Assembly: GCA_900550295.1 (NCBI GenBank)
Contig: URRM01000017.1
Coordinates: forward strand, 1-25,454
Length of the DNA stretch: 25,454 nucleotides
Reading direction: 5' to 3'
From: an uncultured bacterium
Lineage (GTDB): Bacteria; Cyanobacteriota; Vampirovibrionia; Gastranaerophilales; Gastranaerophilaceae
In this document: positions 1 to 7,022 of the stretch, in pieces
Layout of the letters: the number at the start of each line of letters is the position of its first letter
Position numbering within the stretch: position 1 is the stretch's first letter
Notes under the pieces: model-generated
The model's input: the letters and a program-made list of their open reading frames with translations, nothing else
What the model was told of the DNA's origin: nothing
Databases searched by the model: none
Made by a program: the position numbers and the translations under genes

Positions 1-1430
1 TTGGCGGCGATGATGGTTTCGGCGCATTCCTCACCGCATTTTTTTAAAATTTTATCCAAGTTTTTTTCAAGTTCTTTGTCTGTTTTTAGAGCTTTTTTTA
101 TTTTTTCTGCAGAATACATAACAGTTTGATGTTTTTTGTTTAAAAAATCTCCAATACTTTCAAAGCTAAGTTGTAAATGTTCTCTGGCAATATAGCTAAC
201 AATTGCACGAGCATTAGAGATTGCCTGTACCCTTGCAGAGCTTAAAAAGTTTTCAACTGTTACATCAAAATAGTCCGCAACTACACTTGCAACTTTGTCT
301 ATTGTTGGTTTATTTTCTTGTTCTTCAAGCTTTAGAACTTTTTGTGCATAGCTTAATGTCAAAGGCTCACCTTCTATGTTCGAATAAGCGCTGACTTTTG
401 TGAATGCGCCTTCTAACTCACGAACATTGTCTTTTTTATATTTTGCAATGTATTCAAATACGTTCTTTGGTATGTTTTCAAATCCTTTTTCTTTTGCAAA
501 ATTTTCCAGAATTTTAACTCTTGTTCCAAGCATTGGAGGTTTTATTTCAACAACCATGCCTTGTTCAAAACGTGTGCGCAAACGAACCGGAATTTCAGGT
601 AAATCTTTAGGTAACTTATCTGAAGTTAAGACTATTTGCTTATTTGCATTGTATAGAGTGTCAAACGTGTTAAATAATTCATCCATACATTTCTTTTTGT
701 TTTCAATAAATTGAATGTCGTCAATTAAAAGAATATCAACATTTCTATACTTATTTCTGAACTTATTCATTGCGCTTGTTGTGTTTTTGCCTTTTGTAAA
801 AGTAGCGCAAGTGCTGTTAATATAATCGTTAATAAAGTCTTCGGTTTTGATACAACGAACTTTTAAATTACCTTTCATTATAACGTGGTGCCCAATAGCT
901 TGCATCAAGTGAGTTTTACCAAGTCCAGAGCCACCTTGAATATATAAAGGGTTGTATAATGTTGTAGGATTTTCGGCAACTTGTTGTGCTACAGCTTTTG
1001 CGATTTTGTTGTTTTCGTCAGTAACGAAATTGTCGAAACGATAGCGAAGGTTGATGTTCATTGAATTCAAGTAAGATAAATTGTCTATAGCTTGTTTATG
1101 TTCAACTTCTTCTTGTTTTTTCTTTTCTATTTTCTTTAATTCATTAGCTTTTTCTTTTTTGATTTTTTTTGCTAAATCTTCATCAACTTCAAAATTTACA
1201 ATAATTTCTTGTCCTAAAACCTTTTTAAAAGCTTCAAGAAAAGTTTGATATTGCGTTCTTTTTAAATAGTCGATACCGAAAGATTCGCCGGAAATAAGCG
1301 TAAATTGATTACCTTCAAATGAAATTGCCTCTAAAGGTGCAATCCAAGGATCAAAGGTTGAAGCCGGTACGACCAATTTCAATTCTTCCTTAACTTTATC
1401 CCAAATCTTTTTTACTTCGCTAGTGTTCAT
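1..1430 (-). CDS. dnaA: Chromosomal replication initiator DnaA (3' end outside window)
   Basis: DnaA is the AAA+ initiator that binds oriC and opens the DNA for replication. Translating the minus strand from the ATG at 1430 gives about 476 residues with no stop before the window edge, so only the last few residues are missing. Visible parts in order: N-terminal domain I (about 1-80), a short Lys/Glu-rich linker (about 85-112), Walker A GGSGLGKT (about 166-173), Walker B DILLIDDIQF, the sensor-2 motif NVRELEGA, and a C-terminal helix-turn-helix. The recognition segment reads NKKHQTVMYS where most bacteria have GGRDHTTV (see findings). The gene follows the rRNA methylase after 9 nt and is probably cotranscribed with it. 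I saw no cluster of consensus DnaA boxes, so the origin is probably elsewhere. Confidence 0.96.
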   Translation of the reverse strand, partial: MNTSEVKKIWDKVKEELKLVVPASTFDPWIAPLEAISFEGNQFTLISGESFGIDYLKRTQYQTFLEAFKKVLGQEIIVNFEVDEDLAKKIKKEKANELKKIEKKKQEEVEHKQAIDNLSYLNSMNINLRYRFDNFVTDENNKIAKAVAQQVAENPTTLYNPLYIQGGSGLGKTHLMQAIGHHVIMKGNLKVRCIKTEDFINDYINSTCATFTKGKNTTSAMNKFRNKYRNVDILLIDDIQFIENKKKCMDELFNTFDTLYNANKQIVLTSDKLPKDLPEIPVRLRTRFEQGMVVEIKPPMLGTRVKILENFAKEKGFENIPKNVFEYIAKYKKDNVRELEGAFTKVSAYSNIEGEPLTLSYAQKVLKLEEQENKPTIDKVASVVADYFDVTVENFLSSARVQAISNARAIVSYIAREHLQLSFESIGDFLNKKHQTVMYSAEKIKKALKTDKELEKNLDKILKKCGEECAETIIAA

Positions 1431-1439
1431 AAATCCATT

Positions 1440-2195
1440 TTATAACAAAAATAACTTGTAGAAAATAATTCCGGCAGACATGCTTAAATTTAGGGATTCA
1501 ACTTTATTGTCCATTTCAATTGTAACTTTGTCTGTTGCAAAATTGATTAATTCTTGGCTAAGTCCATCTGCTTCTGCTCCAAACATAACAAGAATTTTAT
1601 CTTGGGGCTTGAAATCCTTTAAATAAATACTATCTTCTGATTTCGGCAAGGTTGCAATTCTTGTGTAATCTTTAAAGTATTCTTGTAAATTAGAAAAATC
1701 TTTAAGTTGAATAACCGGAGTCTTCCAAAGGTTTCCGACAGAAGCTCTTACGCATTTGGGATTGTATAAATCAACAGTGTTACCGTAAAGAATTATTCCA
1801 TCTAATGAAAAAGCTGTAGCTGTACGTAAAATTGTACCTAAGTTACCTAAATCCTTGATATTTTCAAATAATGCGATACGTTTTGCATTTTTTAAACATG
1901 AAATATCATAAATCTTTTGTTTTCCAACCGCAACTGCATCAGGTGCAGAGTCTGTTGTTGAAAGTTTTTTTAGAACGGGTTCTGTTACGTAAACAATTTT
2001 TTCTTCTAAAAAGCTGTAATGAAAGGCTTTTTCTTTTAATACAAAAATCTGTTCAATTTCAATGTCTGCATTAAACGCCTCTTCAATAGCTTTTAACCCT
2101 TCCAAAAGAAATTTTTTTGAATCATCTCTGTATTTTTTTTGTTGAAGTTTAGCTACTTCTTTAATTGTTTCATTGTTTACGCTTGTAATTTCCAT
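1440..2195 (-). CDS. SpoU/TrmH-family RNA 2'-O-methyltransferase
   Basis: A 251-residue SPOUT-class enzyme, probably methylating the 2'-O-ribose of 23S rRNA with S-adenosylmethionine. The N-terminal 90 residues look like the small RNA-binding substrate domain of RlmB/TsnR-type enzymes. The catalytic part shows the three SpoU motifs: motif 1 around NIKDLGNLGTILRTA (about 112-126, with the conserved Asn and Arg), motif 2 around LVMFGAEADGLS, and motif 3 around ESLNLSMSAGIIFY at the C-terminus, which forms the trefoil knot. The length is normal for the family. The start codon overlaps the stop of the peptidase gene as TAATG, so translation is likely coupled. The exact target nucleotide cannot be read from sequence. 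Confidence 0.9.
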   Translation of the reverse strand: MEITSVNNETIKEVAKLQQKKYRDDSKKFLLEGLKAIEEAFNADIEIEQIFVLKEKAFHYSFLEEKIVYVTEPVLKKLSTTDSAPDAVAVGKQKIYDISCLKNAKRIALFENIKDLGNLGTILRTATAFSLDGIILYGNTVDLYNPKCVRASVGNLWKTPVIQLKDFSNLQEYFKDYTRIATLPKSEDSIYLKDFKPQDKILVMFGAEADGLSQELINFATDKVTIEMDNKVESLNLSMSAGIIFYKLFLL

Positions 2196-3769
2196 TATTT
2201 TACCTCAAAATGGCTTAACCATTCTTTTTCCTGCTCGTCAAGAAGTGAAAAATCAATCAATTTTTTCTCATAATGCATGTTTACAAAAGATTTTATTTTT
2301 TTATCTTGTAAATAGCAGGAGTTTTCTAATCTTATACCGAAGAAATCTTGTTTGTAAAGCCCTGGTTCAATTGTGAAACACATATTATCTTGAAGTGGAA
2401 CTTTAGAATCCCATGTTCCGTTGCTTAATCTTGGAGGGGCTTCGTGAACACTTACGCCAATGCCGTGTCCAAGTCCGTGATTGAATACAAAACCTGAAGG
2501 TGCATTTTCGTCTAAGAAATCACGTGCAACTTTGTCGATGTCTTGTCCACATTCAAATTTTGTTGTGTTAAATGCTCTTAAAAATGCTTTTAGGACTGTT
2601 GTGTAGACTGTTTTTTGTAATTTATTGGGTTCACCTTTAACAAATACTCTTGTGATATCTGTTGCTAATCCGCCTGCATAATATCCGCCACAGTCAATTA
2701 AGACTAGCGAACCGTCTTTGATTATTTCCTCCTTAGAAGATTTTGAATAGTGCGCTAGTGCTGAATTTTTGTCTTTTGCTACTATTGAAGTGAAAGACTG
2801 TCCAACAGCGCCAAATTTTCTAAAATTTTTTTCTAATTCTTCTTTGATGTCAAATTCTGAAATATTGTCGTTTTCTTCAATAAACTTTCCTGTTTCAGCT
2901 AAAGCTTTGTCAGTTCTTGCGAATGCATCTTTGTAGTGTTCTATTTCAGCTTCTGTTTTTATACATTTTGAATTAGTTACAGGATTCCATTTTATTTTGC
3001 TTGCTTTTGAACCAAGTAAAGTGTAGTCGTGTGCAGTAACTGTCATTTCGTCTACGTAAACTGTGTCAAAAGTGCAGTTTTTAATGAAGGAATCAAAATC
3101 TTTTAATGTTTCATCTTTAAAAAGATAATCTTTATCTTGTGTGAAAACGGCTTTACCTTCAATTGAACAAGAATTTATTTTATTGAAGTTTCGTAAATTG
3201 TAAAGATATGATAGTTCTTCTAGATTTGTTATTAAAATTGCTTCGTTTGATTTTAGGTCTAATTCTTTAATTTTTTCTTCTTTGGTTTTTCCTGTCAAAT
3301 TTAGCGGAATTTCGGTTAAAATTTGAGCCTTTTGAGGTTGTTTTTCTTCAATTGGATCTGTGTCAAAGAGTTTTACGGTAATATTTTTTAGACCTAAAGT
3401 TTTGACTAAATTTTCGTATCTGTATTGAGAATTTTTCTTTGAACAGATACCTAAAATTGAATGCTCGTTCATTCTTTTGGCAAGTTCATCAAGAACCTTG
3501 TCACCCATTTGAAGTTTAACTACAGTAATGTCATCGTGGTTAACTTCCAAATCTGCTTGTACGTGGTAACGTCCGTCAACAAATAGATATATGTTATCTT
3601 TTGAAACAAGAGCATCACCGGTAGAACCAGAGAATCCTGTTAGGTAATATCGAGAATTTTTTGCTAATTCATTGTATTCAACAAGGAATTCATTGGTTGA
3701 GTTTACAAGTAAGTAATCAATTTTTTCATGCTCTAAGAATGCACGAGCTTTTTCAATATAGTTGTTCAT
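2195..3769 (-). CDS. pepP: Xaa-Pro aminopeptidase (M24B, three-domain type)
   Basis: A cytoplasmic metallopeptidase of 524 residues that removes an N-terminal residue preceding proline. Two creatinase-N-like domains (about 1-130 and 150-290) come before the pita-bread catalytic domain (about 300-524), the layout of eukaryotic XPNPEP1 and many bacterial homologues rather than of the shorter E. coli PepP. All five metal ligands are visible: the two Asp in LIDCGGYYAGGLATDITRV, the His in HGLGHGIGVSVHE, and the Glu in FTIEPGLY and GIRLENS. It overlaps the parvulin stop and the methylase start by one base each (TAATG), giving a coupled run parvulin, PepP, methylase, DnaA. Pairing a prolyl isomerase with a proline-specific peptidase fits peptide turnover. 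Confidence 0.93.
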   Translation of the reverse strand: MNNYIEKARAFLEHEKIDYLLVNSTNEFLVEYNELAKNSRYYLTGFSGSTGDALVSKDNIYLFVDGRYHVQADLEVNHDDITVVKLQMGDKVLDELAKRMNEHSILGICSKKNSQYRYENLVKTLGLKNITVKLFDTDPIEEKQPQKAQILTEIPLNLTGKTKEEKIKELDLKSNEAILITNLEELSYLYNLRNFNKINSCSIEGKAVFTQDKDYLFKDETLKDFDSFIKNCTFDTVYVDEMTVTAHDYTLLGSKASKIKWNPVTNSKCIKTEAEIEHYKDAFARTDKALAETGKFIEENDNISEFDIKEELEKNFRKFGAVGQSFTSIVAKDKNSALAHYSKSSKEEIIKDGSLVLIDCGGYYAGGLATDITRVFVKGEPNKLQKTVYTTVLKAFLRAFNTTKFECGQDIDKVARDFLDENAPSGFVFNHGLGHGIGVSVHEAPPRLSNGTWDSKVPLQDNMCFTIEPGLYKQDFFGIRLENSCYLQDKKIKSFVNMHYEKKLIDFSLLDEQEKEWLSHFEVK

Positions 3770-4053
3770 TATTCTTTAATGCCGGTTACTAAGATTAAGT
3801 GCCATCCGAATTGAGTTTGAACGGGTTCTGATAATTCACCTTCTTTTAGTGAGAAAGCTGCATCTTCAAAAGGTTTAACCATAACTCCACGAGGGAAGAA
3901 ACCTAAATCACCACCTGCTTGACCGGATGGGCATTTTGAAAATTCTCTTGCCGCTTCAGCAAAGTCTTTGCCGTTTTTAATTTCGTTGTATAGTGATTTT
4001 GCTTCATCTTCTGTTGCTACTAAAATGTGTGAAGCTTTAACTTCTGTTGCCAT
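3769..4053 (-). CDS. Parvulin-type peptidyl-prolyl isomerase (single domain)
   Basis: A 94-residue stand-alone PpiC/parvulin domain, which catalyses cis-trans isomerisation of Xaa-Pro bonds. Typical landmarks are the opening KASHILVATEDEA, FAEAAREFSKCPSGQAGGDLGFF in the centre, and the closing FGWHLILV. There is no signal peptide or membrane segment, so it is probably cytoplasmic, unlike PrsA or SurA. The start at 4053 has a strong ribosome site (AAGGAG, 7 nt upstream). It is the first gene of the operon leading to dnaA, with a well-formed promoter 58-85 nt upstream. Confidence 0.93.
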   Translation of the reverse strand: MATEVKASHILVATEDEAKSLYNEIKNGKDFAEAAREFSKCPSGQAGGDLGFFPRGVMVKPFEDAAFSLKEGELSEPVQTQFGWHLILVTGIKE

Positions 4054-4110
4054 AAATTTCTCCTTTTTGTTTTAATTTCACCTAATATTATAACAAAAAT
4101 ATGGCTTATG

Positions 4111-4138
4111 ATTATAAAAAATAAAAAGTTCTTGACAA
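4111..4138 (-). promoter_or_regulatory. Sigma-70-type promoter of the parvulin-pepP-methylase-dnaA operon
   Basis: On the minus strand, TTGTCA (4138-4133) and a perfect TATAAT (4116-4111) are separated by 16 nt. The predicted start near 4104 leaves a leader of about 50 nt. A second TATAAT lies at 4091-4086 but has no good -35 partner. Confidence 0.6.
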
Positions 4139-4209
4139 CATGTAAACGCCTTGCTGGGCTTAAGATAACATGATTTCTAAAAGGCGATTGTAAATTTTTG
4201 TTACGGTTT

Positions 4210-4238
4210 TTGGCATGGAACTAACAAAAAAATAATTA
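4210..4238 (+). promoter_or_regulatory. Weak candidate promoter for the 4245-4326 transcript
   Basis: TTGGCA (4210-4215) is followed after 17 nt by TAATTA (4233-4238). The -35 box is good and the -10 box poor. It is listed because a terminator at 4299-4326 on the same strand needs a transcript to end and no gene lies between. Confidence 0.25.
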
Positions 4239-4244
4239 TTGGGT

Positions 4245-4326
4245 TATTATTCATGTACAACTATCCCCAAATCTCCTCCCAAGATTATGAAGTATATCAA
4301 GCAGCGACAGCTGCTTTTTTTTTTTT
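4245..4326 (+). ncRNA. Candidate small RNA with C-rich anti-Shine-Dalgarno stretch
   Basis: The segment ends in an intrinsic terminator on the plus strand and holds no convincing gene. Between the candidate promoter and the hairpin lies an apparently unpaired pyrimidine-rich stretch with CCCC at 4265-4268 and CTCCTCC at 4273-4279, which is complementary to the GGAG-type ribosome sites used throughout this window. Small RNAs with exposed C-rich seeds are known to bind ribosome sites in other bacteria. A 30-codon frame from the ATG at 4253 has no ribosome site and runs through the terminator, so I do not call it coding. The 5' end is a guess. Confidence 0.35.
4299..4326 (+). terminator. Intrinsic terminator (plus strand)
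   Basis: A 7-bp stem AAGCAGC/GCTGCTT (4299-4305 with 4310-4316) and a GACA loop run into 12 consecutive T (4315-4326). On the minus strand the run becomes A, so this stops plus-strand transcription only. Confidence 0.75.
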
Positions 4327-4334
4327 GGCTATTA

Positions 4335-4585
4335 TAGAGCAATGAATAAAGCGAAAGACAAAATGTTTGACCGACTAGTAGTCGTCATGCGGTTGGGTTT
4401 AGTGCGATGTCGTATTCGAACAGTTTGAGAAGTGATAACGAACAAAGCCCGAAGTATTGAGGATATAGCGAATTACTTAACATATACACGAATGACAACG
4501 ATAGTGAAATAAGCGACTTGTTCTTGCTGATCAATAATCGAAGATGTTCACTTTGTTAAACAAGTTCATAACCTAATGGGCTTAT
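4335..4585. other. Gene-free CpG-rich stretch, possible remnant
   Basis: No intact gene is seen on either strand. CpG dinucleotides are far denser than in the flanks (GCGAAAG, CCGAC, GTCGTC, TTCGAAC, ACGAAC, CCCGAAG, AGCGAA). A short inverted repeat CGACTA-G-TAGTCG sits at about 4369-4381. Short frames are open on both strands, for instance 28 codons from the ATG at 4342 (plus) and about 32 codons on the minus strand, but none has a ribosome site. It may be a decayed insertion, a repeated extragenic element or a structured RNA. It lies downstream of the glycosyltransferase on the minus strand and no terminator for that operon is visible. Confidence 0.4.
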
Positions 4586-5335
4586 CTATCTTTTAAACGA
4601 CAATAAGTCATCCAATTTTTCAATTATTTGCATAAACAAAAATTCGTAAGATTTTTTAATAAGTCCTCTATGTACCTTGTGTGTTACAATTTTTAGGGCT
4701 TCTGATCTGATTATAAAATTATTTTTAATGTTTGTGAAAAATCTGAATGGTTTTTTGCCTGCATTATTTTTATGTTCTCGCTTGAAAACTAAGTTGTCTG
4801 TAACATTCATTGAATTACCCAACAAGTGTGCAATGTTGAATAAAAATTTGTCAGGGCATATTCTCCAAGCGTTTGTATTTTTGTAGTTTAGAATACAGTT
4901 TAAAACTTCATGTTTAAACATTCCACAACTCATAGGTTGCCACCACCAACCACCGAATGGGTGTGTATTTGGTGTTAAGATTTCATTTTTTGTGTTATTG
5001 CAGACAACTAAAGCAACGTCATTGTTTGTGATGTGTTCAAGCATTCGCTCTGCGTAATTTGCTAAAATTGTATCGTCAGAGTCAATTATTGAAATATATT
5101 GTCCTTTTGCTTCTTTTAAGCCGGTAATTATAGCAGCCAATTGACCTTTATTTTCATAATGTTGTAATAATTTTATGCTAGGTTCGTTTCTTAAGATTTC
5201 AACCGAATTATCTGTAGAGCAATCGTCAACAACTATTATTTCAAAGTCATTAATAGTTTGATTTTTAATGCTTTGAATAGTTTCTAAAACATATTTTGAG
5301 TAGTTATAAGATGTTACGATAAAGCTAACTAGCAT
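4586..5335 (-). CDS. Family 2 glycosyltransferase
   Basis: A soluble 249-residue GT-A-fold glycosyltransferase. The start MLVSFIVTSYNYSKYV, the nucleotide-binding VDDCSTDNS (about 36-44), GKGQ-like ENKGQLAA and the metal-binding DSDD (85-88) are classical GT2 signatures. No transmembrane segment follows the catalytic domain, so it is cytoplasmic or peripheral. The donor and acceptor cannot be told; surface-polysaccharide or LPS synthesis is the usual role. Its start overlaps the end of the DUF475 gene by 7 nt, making it the last gene of a three-gene operon. The tail (about 170-249) is basic and not recognisable as a known domain. Confidence 0.9.
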   Translation of the reverse strand: MLVSFIVTSYNYSKYVLETIQSIKNQTINDFEIIVVDDCSTDNSVEILRNEPSIKLLQHYENKGQLAAIITGLKEAKGQYISIIDSDDTILANYAERMLEHITNNDVALVVCNNTKNEILTPNTHPFGGWWWQPMSCGMFKHEVLNCILNYKNTNAWRICPDKFLFNIAHLLGNSMNVTDNLVFKREHKNNAGKKPFRFFTNIKNNFIIRSEALKIVTHKVHRGLIKKSYEFLFMQIIEKLDDLLSFKR

Positions 5336-6372
5336 TGATTGTCACTCTTTTTGTTATGAATTATTGATGAAGCAAGTGCTGCAAGTATAAAACCAAGTCC
5401 AATAAGACCTGTTACAACTTCCGGAACTTCCTTGAAGGTTGAAATAAACATTATAATTGCAAGTGCTCCGATTGCCCAATGCGCACCTTGTTCCAAATAA
5501 AGGTATTTAGCCAAAGTTTTCTTTTCAACTAACATTATTGTCAATGAGCGGACAAACATTGCTCCGATTGATAAGCCGATTGTAATGATTAGAATATCTT
5601 GACTTAAAGCGAACGCACCCAAAACTCCGTCTAAAGAAAATGATGCATCAATAAGTTCTAAATACAAAAATGCAACTAAACCTCCACCTTTGGCTGCTTG
5701 TGCAAGTTCTTTTGCTCGTTGAGCTTCGTGCTTTTCTAACCAATGAGTTACACCGTCAATAAGCAAATAAATTACAACCCCGATAACACCTGACGAAATT
5801 ACTGATGCTTTAAATTCTGCAGGGACATAGTGGTGTGCAATTAAAACAAGTATAAGTGTTAGAATTGTTTCCAATCCTTTTATGTTGCCTAAGTGAGAAC
5901 AATACTTTTCCACACCTTTAATCCAATGAACATCTTTTTCACAATTAAACATGTATGAGAAAAATAACATTGCTAAAAAAGCTCCGCCAAAAGCTACAAT
6001 AGGAGCGTGTGTAAGGTGTAAATAATGTGCGTACTGGTTTGAATCTGTGATGGCAATTATTGCAACTTTTAAAATATTTATTTTAGCAAAGATTGCTACA
6101 ACCAATAGCGGAAATAAAAATCTCATACCGAAAACGGCAATTATAATGCCCCAAGTTAAAAAGCGGTGTTGCCAAATGTGCTCCATTTTTTCAAGTTTTA
6201 CCGCATTAACAACTGCGTTATCAAAAGATAAACTTACTTCCAAAATACCTAAAATTAGGGCAATAAATACGCATAATAATCCGGTTCCAGAGTGAACATG
6301 TTCACCCCATAGGTAAGCAAGTATTATGCCAATGACAGTAACTATGAATGAACCTGTAAAATATTTTATCAT
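5329..6372 (-). CDS. DUF475/TerC-superfamily integral membrane protein
   Basis: A 347-residue polytopic inner-membrane protein with about eight or nine hydrophobic segments. Two repeated acidic membrane motifs mark the TerC/DUF475 type: LEVSLSFDNAVVNA (about 45-58) and LELIDASFSLDGVLGAFA (about 237-254), each with a buried Asp in a SFDNA/SLDG context. TerC relatives are associated with tellurite resistance, and some export Mn or other metals at the membrane; metal handling is therefore an inference, not shown here. The start overlaps the kinase stop as ATGA and the end overlaps the glycosyltransferase start by 7 nt, so the three are translated together. Confidence 0.85.
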   Translation of the reverse strand: MIKYFTGSFIVTVIGIILAYLWGEHVHSGTGLLCVFIALILGILEVSLSFDNAVVNAVKLEKMEHIWQHRFLTWGIIIAVFGMRFLFPLLVVAIFAKINILKVAIIAITDSNQYAHYLHLTHAPIVAFGGAFLAMLFFSYMFNCEKDVHWIKGVEKYCSHLGNIKGLETILTLILVLIAHHYVPAEFKASVISSGVIGVVIYLLIDGVTHWLEKHEAQRAKELAQAAKGGGLVAFLYLELIDASFSLDGVLGAFALSQDILIITIGLSIGAMFVRSLTIMLVEKKTLAKYLYLEQGAHWAIGALAIIMFISTFKEVPEVVTGLIGLGFILAALASSIIHNKKSDNQC

Positions 6373-6881
6373 TTTAATTTCCTCATTAATTCTTCTGCTT
6401 TTTTGTGTAAACTTGCAAGGTCTAAATCGTTATATATAACGTAATCCCAATCCAAAACAAAGTCTAAACCGGTTTCTGTGATGTCGTCTTCGCCTACTAA
6501 TTCGCCTCTTGTCGCTCTGATTTCTCTTGGACACTCAACTCTGATTGAAGTTGCACCTGCTTTTTTGAAGGTTTCATATTCAAAAGGAACTCTCACATCA
6601 GTAACCATTATGTTACCTTCTTCTGCAATGATTTTCTTTAACCAGTAATCATCGCTTTGGCTTCGGCCCCAATTGCCAAGATTAATTAGACCTTGTCTGT
6701 ACTTTGCTTTATTTTTTTCTATTTCTTCATAAGTCAGATTGTGTTCTCGACCGTATTCAAGTTTAATGATGTCGCCCATTGCGCATCTATGGTAATCAGG
6801 CATATTCTCTAACAAAATCTTAGCTAAAGTGTCTTTTCCTGAATATTGTTTACCCGAAAAAATAATAATTTTGTCTGCCAT
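6369..6881 (-). CDS. P-loop kinase of the dNMP kinase / phosphomevalonate kinase-like group
   Basis: A 170-residue P-loop NTPase. Walker A is GKQYSGKDT (10-18). Further features are an Arg-rich lid region after MVTDVRVPFEYE and a C-terminal GLDFVLDWDYVIYND element. The overall run (SGK..SGKD at the start, V.D.R in the middle, GLD...DWVI near the end) resembles animal-type phosphomevalonate kinase and phage-type deoxynucleotide kinases. Because this genome uses the MEP route (ispF and dxr are in the window), a mevalonate role is unlikely and a nucleotide substrate is more plausible. The start has GAGGT at good spacing. A TTGACA lies upstream on the minus strand (6930-6925) but its -10 partner is poor. 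Confidence 0.75.
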   Translation of the reverse strand: MADKIIIFSGKQYSGKDTLAKILLENMPDYHRCAMGDIIKLEYGREHNLTYEEIEKNKAKYRQGLINLGNWGRSQSDDYWLKKIIAEEGNIMVTDVRVPFEYETFKKAGATSIRVECPREIRATRGELVGEDDITETGLDFVLDWDYVIYNDLDLASLHKKAEELMRKLK

Positions 6882-6956
6882 TTTGATTACCTCACAATCT
6901 TAGTTTGCCTTAATTTTTCTAATATGTCAATAAATTAATATTTGTGCAATTCGTGC

Positions 6957-6985
6957 TTGATTTTTGGCATGCTTTTGCCTATAAT
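6957..6985 (+). promoter_or_regulatory. Sigma-70 promoter of the glyQ operon
   Basis: TTGATT (6957-6962), a 17-nt spacer, then a perfect TATAAT (6980-6985). The predicted start near 6992 leaves about 30 nt of leader, too short for a T-box. Confidence 0.75.
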
Positions 6986-7022
6986 AAACTAGTTACAATA
7001 GTTGGAAAGTCGGAAACATAAA

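Noticed and set aside
400..714. 104-codon plus-strand frame inside dnaA
   Set aside because: Antisense to well-conserved dnaA codons, no start signals.
1..1430. Origin of replication at dnaA
   Set aside because: No cluster of TTATCCACA-like boxes and no spacer beside the gene; dnaA in this lineage need not mark oriC.
4165..4195. Fourth copy of the shared promoter (TAACAT ... AAAAGGCGATT)
   Set aside because: Spacing between the boxes is 3 nt short and no TACTTTATATA follows.
4253..4342. 30-codon frame over the terminator at 4299
   Set aside because: No ribosome site and it reads through the terminator stem and T run.
4417..4428. tRNA T-loop-like TTCGAAT on the minus strand
   Set aside because: Flanking 5-base arms do not pair and no anticodon or acceptor stem can be built.
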